DNA of 64,000 nucleotides from Shimia sp047124445 (GTDB taxonomy: Bacteria; Pseudomonadota; Alphaproteobacteria; Rhodobacterales; Rhodobacteraceae), in contig NZ_CP138921.1 of assembly GCF_047124445.1 (NCBI RefSeq), positions 3,224,001 through 3,288,000 on the forward strand, read 5' to 3'. This document shows, one piece after another, positions 41,498 to 50,151 of this stretch (position 1 is the stretch's first letter; each line of letters begins with the position of its first letter). The translations under genes were made by a program, and so were the position numbers. Below the pieces are notes generated by a model, which saw nothing but the letters and a program-made list of their open reading frames with translations, did not search any database and was not told where the DNA came from.

Positions 41498-43029
41498 GAG
41501 GGCCGCACAATATTATCCGACTGATCCGCACCGGCGCCACGTTGGAACGGACTGGCGCGATGAAAGTGGTGATGGATGCCTTTGAGGCGCCGACCCTAGT
41601 GCGCGTTGTGTTGCGCGGGCTAGTCTGGCCGTTTCAGTGGCTGGGCTATAAGGGCGATCCAGATGCACCAGCCTTGCCACGGGCTTTGACGGCTTTGGGG
41701 CCTGCTTACATCAAATTTGGTCAGGTGTTGTCGACCCGACCGGATGTGGTGGGCGGCGATTTGGCTGGTGAGTTGCGGGTTCTGCAGGACAAGCTGCCGC
41801 CGTTTGATATTGCCACCGCCAAGGCAGAGGTCGAATCCGAGTTGGGTCAGCCTGTGGATGAGGTTTTCTCCGAGTTTTCCGAGCCGGTGGCCGCGGCGTC
41901 GATTGCGCAGGTGCATCGGGCGCGGTTGCGGGAGACCGGTGAAGAGGTTGCAGTGAAAATCCTTCGGCCCGGGATTGAGAAGGCGTTTCGCAAAGACATT
42001 GACGCTTTCTATTTTGCGGCCAACACCATTGAGTTCCTGTCACCCGGCTCGCGCCGGTTGCGGCCGCGAGATGTGATTGAGCATTTTGACCGTGGTGTGA
42101 CCTCAGAACTGGACCTCCGTCTTGAGAGTGCAAATGCCAGTGAATATGCGGCCAATTCGGCGGAGGATCCTGGGTATCAGGTGCCCACCGTTCAATGGGA
42201 GCATTCCGCACGCCGGGTGATGACGCTGGGCTGGGCGGAAGGCACCCCTATTGGCGACAACGACGCATTGGATGCCGCCGGGCATGATCGTCATGCGCTT
42301 GGCAGCCGCATTTTGGAACTGTTTTTGAACCATGCGTTGCGCGACGGGTATTTCCATGCGGACATGCATCAGGGCAACATGAAGGTCGCCGCCAACGGCG
42401 ACATCATTGTCTATGACTTTGGAATCATGGGCTACATCGACGAGTACACCCGCCGGGTCTATGCGGAAATTCTCTATGGCTTCATTCAGCGGGACTACAA
42501 ACGCGTGGCCGAGGTGCATTTTGAGGCGGGTTATGTGCCGGCGGATCAAGATGTCGACGAGTTTGCACGCGCCTTGCGGGCTGTGGGGGAGCCAATTTTT
42601 GGCATGGATGCCACGCGCATCTCGATGGGACGGCTTTTGAACTACCTGTTTGAGGTCACCGAGCGTTTTGGCATGGCAACCCGCACCGAGTTGATCCTGT
42701 TGCAGCGCACCATGGTGGTGGTCGAAGGCGTGGCGCGGTCGCTCGATCCGCGTGTAAACATCTGGGATGTGGCGAAGCCTGTGGTGTCGGACTACATCAA
42801 AGAGAGCATCGGGCCGCGCGCCGTACTGAGCGACTTGGCAAAGACAGCGCGGGTGCTGTCGCGCTTTGGGCCTCGGTTGCCTGCGATGGTGGAGGCAGCG
42901 TTGATTGCGCAGTCCGAGGACAAGGTTGAGCCGTCGCGCCCAGTGTGGCCCTGGATGATTTCCGGCATTGGGCTTGGGGTGTTTGGTACTGTGGCGACCT
43001 TGGCCTTTGGTCTCGCGCTCTGGCACTAA
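41494..43029 (+). CDS. ubiB: Ubiquinone biosynthesis kinase-like protein UbiB
   Basis: The 511-residue protein is an ADCK/UbiB atypical kinase: AYIKFGQVLSTRPDVV (KxGQ motif), AAASIAQVHRARL (Ala-rich P-loop), DMHQGNMKV and VYDFGIMGYID (metal site). Two membrane segments close the C-terminus (MISGIGLGVFGTVATLAFGL). It supports coenzyme Q assembly, probably by ATP-driven lipid handling. The GTG at 41494 overlaps the ubiE stop; a TTG at 41485 is less likely. A terminator follows. Confidence 0.96.
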   Translation: MRGPHNIIRLIRTGATLERTGAMKVVMDAFEAPTLVRVVLRGLVWPFQWLGYKGDPDAPALPRALTALGPAYIKFGQVLSTRPDVVGGDLAGELRVLQDKLPPFDIATAKAEVESELGQPVDEVFSEFSEPVAAASIAQVHRARLRETGEEVAVKILRPGIEKAFRKDIDAFYFAANTIEFLSPGSRRLRPRDVIEHFDRGVTSELDLRLESANASEYAANSAEDPGYQVPTVQWEHSARRVMTLGWAEGTPIGDNDALDAAGHDRHALGSRILELFLNHALRDGYFHADMHQGNMKVAANGDIIVYDFGIMGYIDEYTRRVYAEILYGFIQRDYKRVAEVHFEAGYVPADQDVDEFARALRAVGEPIFGMDATRISMGRLLNYLFEVTERFGMATRTELILLQRTMVVVEGVARSLDPRVNIWDVAKPVVSDYIKESIGPRAVLSDLAKTARVLSRFGPRLPAMVEAALIAQSEDKVEPSRPVWPWMISGIGLGVFGTVATLAFGLALWH

Positions 43030-43051
43030 GGCAATCATCGCGGGACATGAA

Positions 43052-43080
43052 AAAGGCGCCCAGTGGGCGCCTTTCTTTTT
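43052..43080. terminator. Bidirectional terminator between ubiB and dapA
   Basis: AAAGGCGCCCA and TGGGCGCCTTT form a perfect stem with A and T runs on the two sides, between two convergent genes. Confidence 0.9.
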
Positions 43081-43109
43081 GAGGGCAAGGCCTCGAATTT
43101 CGTGCCGTC

Positions 43110-43982
43110 TTAGAGCAGACCTGCGTGCGCCATGGCGGCGTCGATCTGCGCCTTGGTGGCGTCGGTCAGACCGGTCAGTGGCAGGCGGACTTCTTCGTTG
43201 CACATGCCAAGGCGGGACATGGCGTATTTGGCGCCAACCAGACCAGGTTCCACAAAGATGGCTTCGTGCAGTGGCATCAGCTTGTCCTGATACTCCAGCG
43301 CTTTGGCATAGTCGCCTGCAAGCGTGGCGGCCTGGAACTCGGCACAGAGTTTTGGCGCGACGTTTGCCGTCACAGAGATGCAGCCCACACCGCCGTGCGC
43401 ATTGAAGCCCAGTGCCGTGGCGTCTTCGCCAGACAGTTGGATGAAGTCAGCGCCGCAGGTGGCACGCTGCTGGCTTGGGCGGGCCAGATCGCCGGTGGCG
43501 TCTTTCACGCCGACAATGCGTGGCAGCTTGGCCAGTTCACCCATGGTTTCCGGTGTCATGTCGACGACGGACCGGCCCGGGATGTTGTAGATGATGATCG
43601 GCAGCTCGCAGCAGTCATGCACAGCGGTGAAGTGTGCGATCAGACCGCGTTGGGTTGGCTTGTTGTAGTAGGGCGTCACCACGAGGATGCCGTCGGCGCC
43701 CACTTTCTCGGCGTGTTGGGCAAAGCGGATGGCTTCCAATGTGTTGTTTGAGCCTGCTCCTGCGATCACTGGCACGCGACCGGCGGAGGCTTTGACAACC
43801 TCTTCGACAACGGTTTCGTGCTCTTCGTGGCTCAGCGTTGGACTTTCACCGGTGGTGCCAACAGGCACAAAGCCATTGGTGCCTTCACCAATGTGCCACT
43901 CGACGATCTTCTTGAGCGTTTCCAAATCCAGCTCGCCGTTCGTAAACGGCGTGATGAGTGCGGGGTAGGACCCTTTGAACAT
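43110..43982 (-). CDS. dapA: 4-hydroxy-tetrahydrodipicolinate synthase
   Basis: DapA condenses pyruvate and aspartate semialdehyde in lysine and diaminopimelate synthesis. The 290-residue TIM barrel shows VGTTGESPTLSHEEH, the Tyr in IIIYNIPGRS, and the Schiff-base Lys in VGVKDATGDL. The ATG at 43982 with AGGAG upstream starts MFKGSYPALITPF; a longer frame to 44069 is excluded by that site. It is divergent from the transglycosylase gene; both serve peptidoglycan, though by different routes. Confidence 0.97.
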   Translation of the reverse strand: MFKGSYPALITPFTNGELDLETLKKIVEWHIGEGTNGFVPVGTTGESPTLSHEEHETVVEEVVKASAGRVPVIAGAGSNNTLEAIRFAQHAEKVGADGILVVTPYYNKPTQRGLIAHFTAVHDCCELPIIIYNIPGRSVVDMTPETMGELAKLPRIVGVKDATGDLARPSQQRATCGADFIQLSGEDATALGFNAHGGVGCISVTANVAPKLCAEFQAATLAGDYAKALEYQDKLMPLHEAIFVEPGLVGAKYAMSRLGMCNEEVRLPLTGLTDATKAQIDAAMAHAGLL

Positions 43983-44145
43983 GGCACGCTCCTTTTTATG
44001 CGTAGCTGGGCGGAATTGCCCATTTTGGTAAATCGCGCGGACCCTAGCGGGAAGTTGCCCACTTGCCAAGATTGTGAGTTGAGGCCTTCGGGTGCGCGGC
44101 GTATCGTGCGGGTTCTATCCTGTCTGGCATAGGAAAATGCAAGCC

Positions 44146-46095
44146 ATGTTGCGTCTTTTTCTGACTCTGTTTGTGGCCTTGCTGGTCGCTGTTCCCGCAA
44201 ATGCGCAGTTTCGCGATGAGTTGCGCGCTGCGATGACCTCGATCCGCGCCAAGGATTGGGACGGTGCCGCCAAGGCAGTGCGCGAAACCGATCAGGTGAC
44301 CCGTGACATTGTAGAGTGGCACCGATTGCGCGCGGGCGAAGGATCGGCAGATCAGGTGTTGGCGTTTCTGGATCGGCGCGGGGATTGGCCGGGGTTGCCC
44401 TATTTGCGTAAGCAGTCGGAAGCGGCGTTTGACGACGTGAGCGATGAAATGGCGCTGTCGTTTTTTGTGCACGGTCCAGCGCAGACTGCCGAAGGGGCGC
44501 TGGCGCAGGCCAAGGTTCTGACGCAGGCAGGCGAGGATGGTGCGGCGCAGGCCACGATTGTGGAAGCCTGGCGCACCATGGCGATGAACAGCACCACCAA
44601 GGCGGACTATCTGGCGCGTTATGGGGATTTGTTAAAGCCACATCACACGGCGCGGCTGGATGCGATGCTGTGGAAGAATTGGACCTCCAATTCTGAGGCG
44701 ATGTACGCCCATGTACCAGAAGGCTGGGTGGCTTTGGCCAAAGCGCGGCTTGGGTTGCGGGCGATGGCAAAAGGGGTCGACGGCTTGATCGCGGCGGTGC
44801 CGGACAGTCTGCAGGATGATCCGGGGCTGGCGCATGAGCGCTTTGTCTGGCGGCACAAGAAAGACCGCAACGACAGCGCCATTGAGTTGATCCTGGCGCG
44901 CAGCAAAGCGGGCACGTTGGGGGAGCCTGAGGAATGGGCCCCACGACGCCGGTCGTTGGTGCGCAATCAGATGCGGGCGGGGAACCACAAAACCGCCTAT
45001 GCCTTGGCTGCGACACACAAGCTGACGCCAGAGGCGGGCTATGCCTATTCCGATTGTGAGTGGCTGGCGGGGTATTTGGCTTTGCGGTTTCTGGACCGCC
45101 CTGAAGAGGCTGCCGCGCATTTCTTGAATTTTGCCCAGTCGGTGGAAACGCCAATTTCGCTGGGGCGCGCAGGCTATTGGCTGGGCCGTGCCTATGAGGC
45201 GATGGGCGACAAGACCACCGCGCAACAGGCTTATGTCGCTGGCGGTGCGCATCAGACCAGTTTTTATGGGCTACTCGCGGCGGAAAAGGCGGGGATCGCG
45301 CATGATCCGGCCTTGTCTGGCCAAGAGCGGTTCCCGGATTGGCAGAAGGCCAGTTGGACCACGTCGAGTGTGCATAAAGCGGCGCGGGCTTTGTTGGCAG
45401 CGGGCGAGTTGAGCCTAGCGGAGCGGTTTTGGGTGCATTTGAGCGAGACGCAGGATCGCACGGGGCTGGGCCAATTAGGCCAGATGGCGCTGGACCTTGG
45501 GCAGCCGCACATTGGGGTCATGCTGGGCAAACAGATGGTGCGCATGGGTGTGACCCTGCCGGGGCCGTATTATCCGCTGCATCCCTTGGTGGATCAGAAA
45601 CTGCCTGTGGCGGACGAGCTGTCTTTGGCCATTGCGCGGCGGGAGAGCGAGTTTGATCCGGTGGTGGTGAGCCATGCAGGCGCGCGCGGGTTGATGCAGT
45701 TGATGCCGGGCACCGCTCGGGATGTGTCTGCGGAGATTGGGGAGGTTTATGTGCTGGGCAACCTGACCTCCGATCCGGGATATAACGCGCGGTTGGGCAG
45801 CGCCTATCTGGCCGGGTTGGCGGAACAGTTTGACGGCAACATCATCATGATTTCGGCGGCTTACAATGCTGGTCCGAGTCGCCCTGAGCGATGGATGGCG
45901 AGCAATGGCGATCCGCGTGGCGGATCGGTTGAGGCGATGATTGACTGGATCGAGATGATCCCGTTTAACGAAACCCGCAACTATGTGATGCGGGTGTCCG
46001 AGAGCCTGCCGGTCTATCGTGCGCGGCTGGGCAAAGACCCACATCCGGTGTCGTTTGGTCAGGAGATCACGGGCGGCACCATCAAGGTTCGCTAA
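44146..46095 (+). CDS. Soluble lytic murein transglycosylase (Slt family)
   Basis: The ~649-residue periplasmic enzyme has a signal peptide (LRLFLTLFVALLVAVPANA), a long alpha-superhelical region (residues ~30-480) and a C-terminal goose-lysozyme-like domain with the catalytic Glu in IARRESEFDPVVVSHAGARG, LMQLMPGTARDVS and AAYNAGPSR. It cleaves peptidoglycan with 1,6-anhydro-muramic acid formation. ATGs at 44137 and 44146 compete; the second leaves the TAGGA site at a more usable distance. The unnamed Slt class is certain. Confidence 0.93.
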   Translation: MLRLFLTLFVALLVAVPANAQFRDELRAAMTSIRAKDWDGAAKAVRETDQVTRDIVEWHRLRAGEGSADQVLAFLDRRGDWPGLPYLRKQSEAAFDDVSDEMALSFFVHGPAQTAEGALAQAKVLTQAGEDGAAQATIVEAWRTMAMNSTTKADYLARYGDLLKPHHTARLDAMLWKNWTSNSEAMYAHVPEGWVALAKARLGLRAMAKGVDGLIAAVPDSLQDDPGLAHERFVWRHKKDRNDSAIELILARSKAGTLGEPEEWAPRRRSLVRNQMRAGNHKTAYALAATHKLTPEAGYAYSDCEWLAGYLALRFLDRPEEAAAHFLNFAQSVETPISLGRAGYWLGRAYEAMGDKTTAQQAYVAGGAHQTSFYGLLAAEKAGIAHDPALSGQERFPDWQKASWTTSSVHKAARALLAAGELSLAERFWVHLSETQDRTGLGQLGQMALDLGQPHIGVMLGKQMVRMGVTLPGPYYPLHPLVDQKLPVADELSLAIARRESEFDPVVVSHAGARGLMQLMPGTARDVSAEIGEVYVLGNLTSDPGYNARLGSAYLAGLAEQFDGNIIMISAAYNAGPSRPERWMASNGDPRGGSVEAMIDWIEMIPFNETRNYVMRVSESLPVYRARLGKDPHPVSFGQEITGGTIKVR

Positions 46096-46099
46096 GGCC

Positions 46100-46966
46100 T
46101 CAGGCGGACTGGCGTTCCCGCCACCATGTGAACAGCCCTGCGGCCAGCACAATGCCTGCGCCAATAGCTACGTTAAGGCGCAGGGTTTCGCCAAACGCGG
46201 CCATGCCAAGCGCGGCCGCAAAAGGCAGTTGCAGGTAGGCAAAGGGCTGCACGGCGCTGGCCTCGGCCACTTCATAGGTGCGGATCAAGAGCCAGTGGCC
46301 AAAGACGCCGGTGCAGCAGAGCGTGCCCATCCAAATCCAGTCGCGGCCCGAAATGGGTTCCCAGAAAAACACGCCAATGGCGGTCATGACGATGCAGCCA
46401 ATCACGCCGGTGTAGAAAAAGCTGGTCTGACCAGTGTCACCGCGGGCGACGTAGCGGGTCATTAGCCCGTAGACGGCAAACATCAGTGCGCCAACAAGCG
46501 GCACAATGGCGGCGGGGCTGAAGACGCCGGAGCCGGGTTGCAGGATGATCAGCACACCAACCGCGCCTACGCCAATGGCAGCCCAGCGGCGCCAGCCAAC
46601 GCGCTCGCCCAAAACGGGGCCGGAGAGCGCTGCGATGATCAGCGGGTAGCAGATGAAAATGGCGTGGCTTTCGGTGAGACCCAGAAGGGTGAAAGCCACC
46701 ACGGTCACACAGATTTCCAGCGCCAACAGCGCGCCGCGTCCGATTTGTAGCAGCGGGAATTTGGTGCGCGCGACGGCTTTGATGCCGCCAGGTTGGCGGG
46801 AAGACAGTACGATGACAAACAGCGCAAAAAACCAGTAGCGGATCATCACAACGAGGTAGGTGTTGTACTCGCTTGCCAAGTGGCGGGAGATGCCATCTTG
46901 CAGCGCAAACACCAATGTGGTGAGCGACATCAACATGATGCCGAGGCGATTGTTGGGTTGCGTCAT
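46100..46966 (-). CDS. DMT superfamily (EamA) transporter
   Basis: The 288-residue protein has ten predicted membrane helices in two EamA repeats (for example TLVFALQDGISRHLASEY, LLGLTESHAIFICYPLIIAAL, GEPISGRDWIW region, LNVAIGAGIVLAAGLFTWW). This family exports amino acids, nucleobases or other metabolites; the substrate cannot be told. Its start overlaps the mnmD stop by four bases, so they are co-transcribed. It is convergent with the transglycosylase gene. Confidence 0.9.
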   Translation of the reverse strand: MTQPNNRLGIMLMSLTTLVFALQDGISRHLASEYNTYLVVMIRYWFFALFVIVLSSRQPGGIKAVARTKFPLLQIGRGALLALEICVTVVAFTLLGLTESHAIFICYPLIIAALSGPVLGERVGWRRWAAIGVGAVGVLIILQPGSGVFSPAAIVPLVGALMFAVYGLMTRYVARGDTGQTSFFYTGVIGCIVMTAIGVFFWEPISGRDWIWMGTLCCTGVFGHWLLIRTYEVAEASAVQPFAYLQLPFAAALGMAAFGETLRLNVAIGAGIVLAAGLFTWWRERQSA

Positions 46967-47640
46967 GGGGCGGGTTTTTCACATTGGGTCATGTGGCGCT
47001 TGCGGCCAAAGCCCGGAGTGCGGGTGACGATAAAACCTGCAGCCTCGAGGCTGCGGCGCACAAACCCTGCAGCTGTGTAGGTTGCGGCGGTGCCACCCGC
47101 TTTGGTGTGGGCACCCACTTGTGCCATCAGGTCGGCGTCCCAGAGTTCGGGGTTCTTGGCGGGGGAAAACCCGTCGAGAAACCAAGCGTCAGCCTCAAAG
47201 TTTTGCGCTTTAAGGGTCTCACGTGCGTCGCCATTCACCACGCGGGCGTGGATGCCGTGGAGCGTGGCAAGGGTTGGGTCTTGTGCGTAAGCCGTGACCA
47301 AGCGTGTGGCGTAGGCGCTTAGTTCCGGAAATGCTGCCAAGGCTTTTTCTATTTCCTTGGCGCTCATCGGGAAGGCTTCAAAGGATGTGAATGACAGCGG
47401 TGTGGTCTGGCCGCTCTCCTCCCAAGCCTTCCAGGCCGTCAGCAGGTTGAGGCCGGTGCCAAAGCCAAGCTCGGCAATGTGAAAGCCGGGGGCAAAGCGG
47501 GCGGGCAGTTGGTTGCCGTCCAGAAACACGTGGCGTGTTTCGGCCAGCCCGTTGTCGAGGCTGAAATACGGGTCATCAAACCGGGTGGACACCGGGATGA
47601 CGTTGTCTCGCCAATCGAGATCCGCGTGCTGGTCGCTCAT
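46963..47640 (-). CDS. mnmD: tRNA 5-methylaminomethyl-2-thiouridine methyltransferase (MnmD)
   Basis: The 225-residue protein matches the N-terminal methyltransferase half of MnmC: AELGFGTGLNLLTAW (SAM site) and DGFSPAKNPELWDADLM (active site). It would methylate nm5s2U34 to mnm5s2U34 in tRNAs for Lys, Glu and Gln. The ATG at 47640 gives the standard N-terminus; an in-frame start at 47841 would run into the divergent gene. An FAD-oxidoreductase gene starts 56 bases away on the other strand. Confidence 0.92.
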   Translation of the reverse strand: MSDQHADLDWRDNVIPVSTRFDDPYFSLDNGLAETRHVFLDGNQLPARFAPGFHIAELGFGTGLNLLTAWKAWEESGQTTPLSFTSFEAFPMSAKEIEKALAAFPELSAYATRLVTAYAQDPTLATLHGIHARVVNGDARETLKAQNFEADAWFLDGFSPAKNPELWDADLMAQVGAHTKAGGTAATYTAAGFVRRSLEAAGFIVTRTPGFGRKRHMTQCEKPAP

Positions 47641-47696
47641 GTCGCTTTGCCTTATGGAGGTGACGGCGCATTTGACCACAAATGAAGGGATTGGCA

Positions 47697-48731
47697 ATGG
47701 TGGACGTGACCGTGATGGGAGCCGGAGCTTTTGGGCTTTCCGTGGCCTGGGCTTGTGCCAAACGTGGGGCGAAGGTGCGGGTGATTGATCCCGGTGGCGT
47801 GGGCGCGGGCAGCAGCGGCGGATTGGTTGGCGCTTTGGCACCGCATACGCCGGAAAACTGGAACGTGAAGAAGGCGTTTCAGTTTGAGAGTCTGATCATG
47901 GCAGAAGATTGGTGGGCCGAAGTCGAGGCGACCGGCGGCGTGAGCGCAGGCTACGGACGCACGGGGCGCATTCAGCCGGTGAAAGATGCGCGCGCTTTGG
48001 AACTGGCACAGGCACGGGCGGAAAGCGCAAAAGAGCTTTGGCAAGGCAAGGCGCAGTGGCAAGTTGTGGCGCGGGATACCCTTGGCGATTGGGCGCCAGA
48101 AAGCCCAACAGGGTGGCTGATCCACGATACCTTGAGTGGTCGCATGTTCCCCCGGCGCGCCTGTGCAGCACTGGCGGCTGCGTTGCGCGCCAAGGATTGC
48201 GAAATTGTTGAGGAAGGCGAGCAGCGTGGAAAGGTGGTCTGGGCCACGGGGTGGCAAGGCTTGCTGGCGCTGTCTGAAGACATGGGAAAACCGGTGGGCA
48301 ATGGCGTGAAGGGGCAGGCGGCGTTGCTGCGTCTGGATCGATCCACCGCGCCGCAGCTCTTTGCCGATGCCGTGCACATTGTCCCGCATGCCGATGGCAC
48401 CGTGGCGATTGGCTCTACCAGCGAGCGGGAGTTTGACGATCCAACCAGTACGGATGGCCAATTGGATGATGTTTTGGCACGTGCCTATGCGGCGGTGCCT
48501 GCCTTGAAAGATGCGGAAGTCATTGAGCGCTGGGCAGGCGTACGCCCACGTGCCAAAAGTCGCGCTCCGATGTTGGGAGCGCACCCAACCAAGGACGGCG
48601 CCTACATTGCCAACGGCGGGTTTAAGATTGGCTTCGGCATGGGACCAAAGGCTGGCGAAGTGATGGCTGATTTGGTGCTGGAAGGTCGGGACGAAATACC
48701 GGAGGCGTTCCGTCCAGAAGCCTCGCTTTAG
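47697..48731 (+). CDS. FAD-dependent oxidoreductase (MnmC C-terminal/DadA-like)
   Basis: The 344-residue protein has the N-terminal FAD-binding VTVMGAGAFGLSVAWACAK, GVGAGSSGGLVGALAPHTPE and a C-terminal GRAP-like GGFKIGFGMGPKAGEVMADL. It resembles glycine-oxidase-type enzymes and the oxidase half of MnmC, which removes carboxymethyl from cmnm5U34. Its divergent position beside mnmD supports that role, but a D-amino-acid oxidase function is also possible. ATG at 47697 follows AAGGG; a GTG-type start at 47682 is less likely. It is convergent with the FMN reductase gene by four bases. Confidence 0.8.
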   Translation: MVDVTVMGAGAFGLSVAWACAKRGAKVRVIDPGGVGAGSSGGLVGALAPHTPENWNVKKAFQFESLIMAEDWWAEVEATGGVSAGYGRTGRIQPVKDARALELAQARAESAKELWQGKAQWQVVARDTLGDWAPESPTGWLIHDTLSGRMFPRRACAALAAALRAKDCEIVEEGEQRGKVVWATGWQGLLALSEDMGKPVGNGVKGQAALLRLDRSTAPQLFADAVHIVPHADGTVAIGSTSEREFDDPTSTDGQLDDVLARAYAAVPALKDAEVIERWAGVRPRAKSRAPMLGAHPTKDGAYIANGGFKIGFGMGPKAGEVMADLVLEGRDEIPEAFRPEASL

Positions 48732-49282
48732 GTGTTGGCGGACGCTTGCGCGACGTCGGCTTTGAGCGCATCCATTAGAGTTGTCACCGAGGCCGCATAA
48801 CGCTCGCTCACAAACTGGCCGTTTTCGTCAAAAGCGTTGCCGCTGTCGGCAATGCCCACTTCTGGCGCCAGGGTGATGCGCGGGCGAAAAGCCACAAGAC
48901 AGCTGCGCAGCATGGTCTGTGCGCGCACGCCCCCGGCGCGACCAGCAGCAGCGCTCATCAAGGCGGTGGGCTTGCCCACCATGGGTTTTTCAGAATGGCG
49001 GCTGATCCAATCGAGCGCGTTTTTCAGCACGCCGGTGACCGCGCCGTTGTATTCAGGGGTGGAGATCAGCACCGCATCAGCCTCGGCAATCTGTTGCACC
49101 AACAGTTTCACTTCTTCGGGAATGCCGCTGTTGCTTTCGAGATCGCCGTCATAGAGCGGGAGGTTCAGATTGGCCTCAACATAGCGGTCCGCGCCGTAAA
49201 GCCGGGCAGCTTCGCGCAGCAGTTTGCTGTTGGTGGAGTCTGCGCGCAGTGCGCCAGAAATTCCGAGCAGTGTGTGAGGCAT
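48728..49282 (-). CDS. NADPH-dependent FMN reductase family protein
   Basis: The 184-residue flavodoxin-fold protein has SGALRADSTNSKLLREA (phosphate loop) and STPEYNGAVTGVLKNALDW (the conserved PEYN flavin site). It would reduce FMN or quinones with NADPH, a detoxification or flavin-supply role. It overlaps the oxidoreductase gene's stop by four bases on the opposite strand. Function within the family is not further resolved. Confidence 0.92.
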   Translation of the reverse strand: MPHTLLGISGALRADSTNSKLLREAARLYGADRYVEANLNLPLYDGDLESNSGIPEEVKLLVQQIAEADAVLISTPEYNGAVTGVLKNALDWISRHSEKPMVGKPTALMSAAAGRAGGVRAQTMLRSCLVAFRPRITLAPEVGIADSGNAFDENGQFVSERYAASVTTLMDALKADVAQASANT

Positions 49283-49321
49283 AGACCAATCTCCTTGTTC
49301 GCGTGCCCATTACGTAAGGAA

Positions 49322-49349
49322 AAAGGCGCCGCAATCAAGCGACGCCTTT
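49322..49349 (-). terminator. Terminator of the OmpA lipoprotein gene
   Basis: AAAGGCGCCGC and GCGACGCCTTT pair with one mismatch. On the minus strand the stem is followed by TTCC after a T run, downstream of the lipoprotein stop. Confidence 0.75.
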
Positions 49350-49379
49350 CAAACAGTGGTTGTGCGATTCTGCGTTGCC

Positions 49380-50033
49380 TTAAGCAGCGGTGGGCAGGAT
49401 CACAATTTCCACACGACGGTTCTGGCGGCGGCCGTCTTCGTCGAGGTTGGAGGCAATTGGTTGATCCTCGCCCCGGCCAATGGTGTCGATCCGGCTGACC
49501 GGTACACCATTGGTGAGTAGCACGTCGGCCACCGCGTTGGCGCGACGTTCAGACAGGGTCTGGTTGTGGCTGGCGGAGCCGGTGTTGTCTGTGTGGCCCA
49601 AGATTTGCACGGTGCTGTCCGGGTATTTCTCCAGGCTGGTCGCAACCTTGGCCAAATCGTCTTGCAGACCCGCGTTGACGGAATAGCTGTCGACGTCAAA
49701 CAGGATGTCCTGCGGCAGCGTCAGGATCAGTCGGTCACCGGTATTTTCGATGCGCACGTCGTCATCCAGCTGGGCGCGCAGCTCGGCCTCTTGCTTGTCC
49801 AACACGTTGCCGATGATGGCCCCGGCCCCCGCGCCAAGGGCGGCACCCATCAACGCGTCGCCATCGGTGACCGCGGCGATGCCTGCACCAGCCAGAGCGC
49901 CAATCAGAGCGCCGTTCTTGGTTTTGCGATATTGGTCCCGGTCCTCGCCAGAACCAGCCACATAAGCGGGATCGGTACAGGCCGTCAGGCCCAGCAAAGC
50001 GACAGCGCTTAGGGAAAGGGGAAGTGTCTTCAT
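49380..50033 (-). CDS. OmpA-family lipoprotein with glycine-zipper segment
   Basis: The 217-residue protein has a lipobox (LLGLTAC), a Gly-zipper segment (KNGALIGALAGAGIAAVT and ALGAGAGAIIG) that may insert in the membrane or oligomerise, and a C-terminal OmpA peptidoglycan-binding domain (LGHTDNTGSASHNQTLSERR, NRRVEIVILP). It resembles YfiB/YiaD-type lipoproteins that link outer membrane and cell wall. No Tol-Pal genes are next to it, so it is not the canonical Pal. Confidence 0.9.
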   Translation of the reverse strand: MKTLPLSLSAVALLGLTACTDPAYVAGSGEDRDQYRKTKNGALIGALAGAGIAAVTDGDALMGAALGAGAGAIIGNVLDKQEAELRAQLDDDVRIENTGDRLILTLPQDILFDVDSYSVNAGLQDDLAKVATSLEKYPDSTVQILGHTDNTGSASHNQTLSERRANAVADVLLTNGVPVSRIDTIGRGEDQPIASNLDEDGRRQNRRVEIVILPTAA

Positions 50034-50151
50034 CTCGTTGCCTCAGGTATAGATCGCCGTTTGTCGGCTTTTGCGGCTTGTATACTTGGTTTTGCGGGTT
50101 GCCCCAAGCAAAGAGACGTGTGGTATCGGCAAATTGATGCCGAATATGCGT

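Noticed and set aside
43832..45154. A 440-codon minus-strand frame opposite the lytic transglycosylase and overlapping dapA
   Set aside because: Pro/Arg/Ser-rich shadow of two real genes, with no motif and no plausible start.
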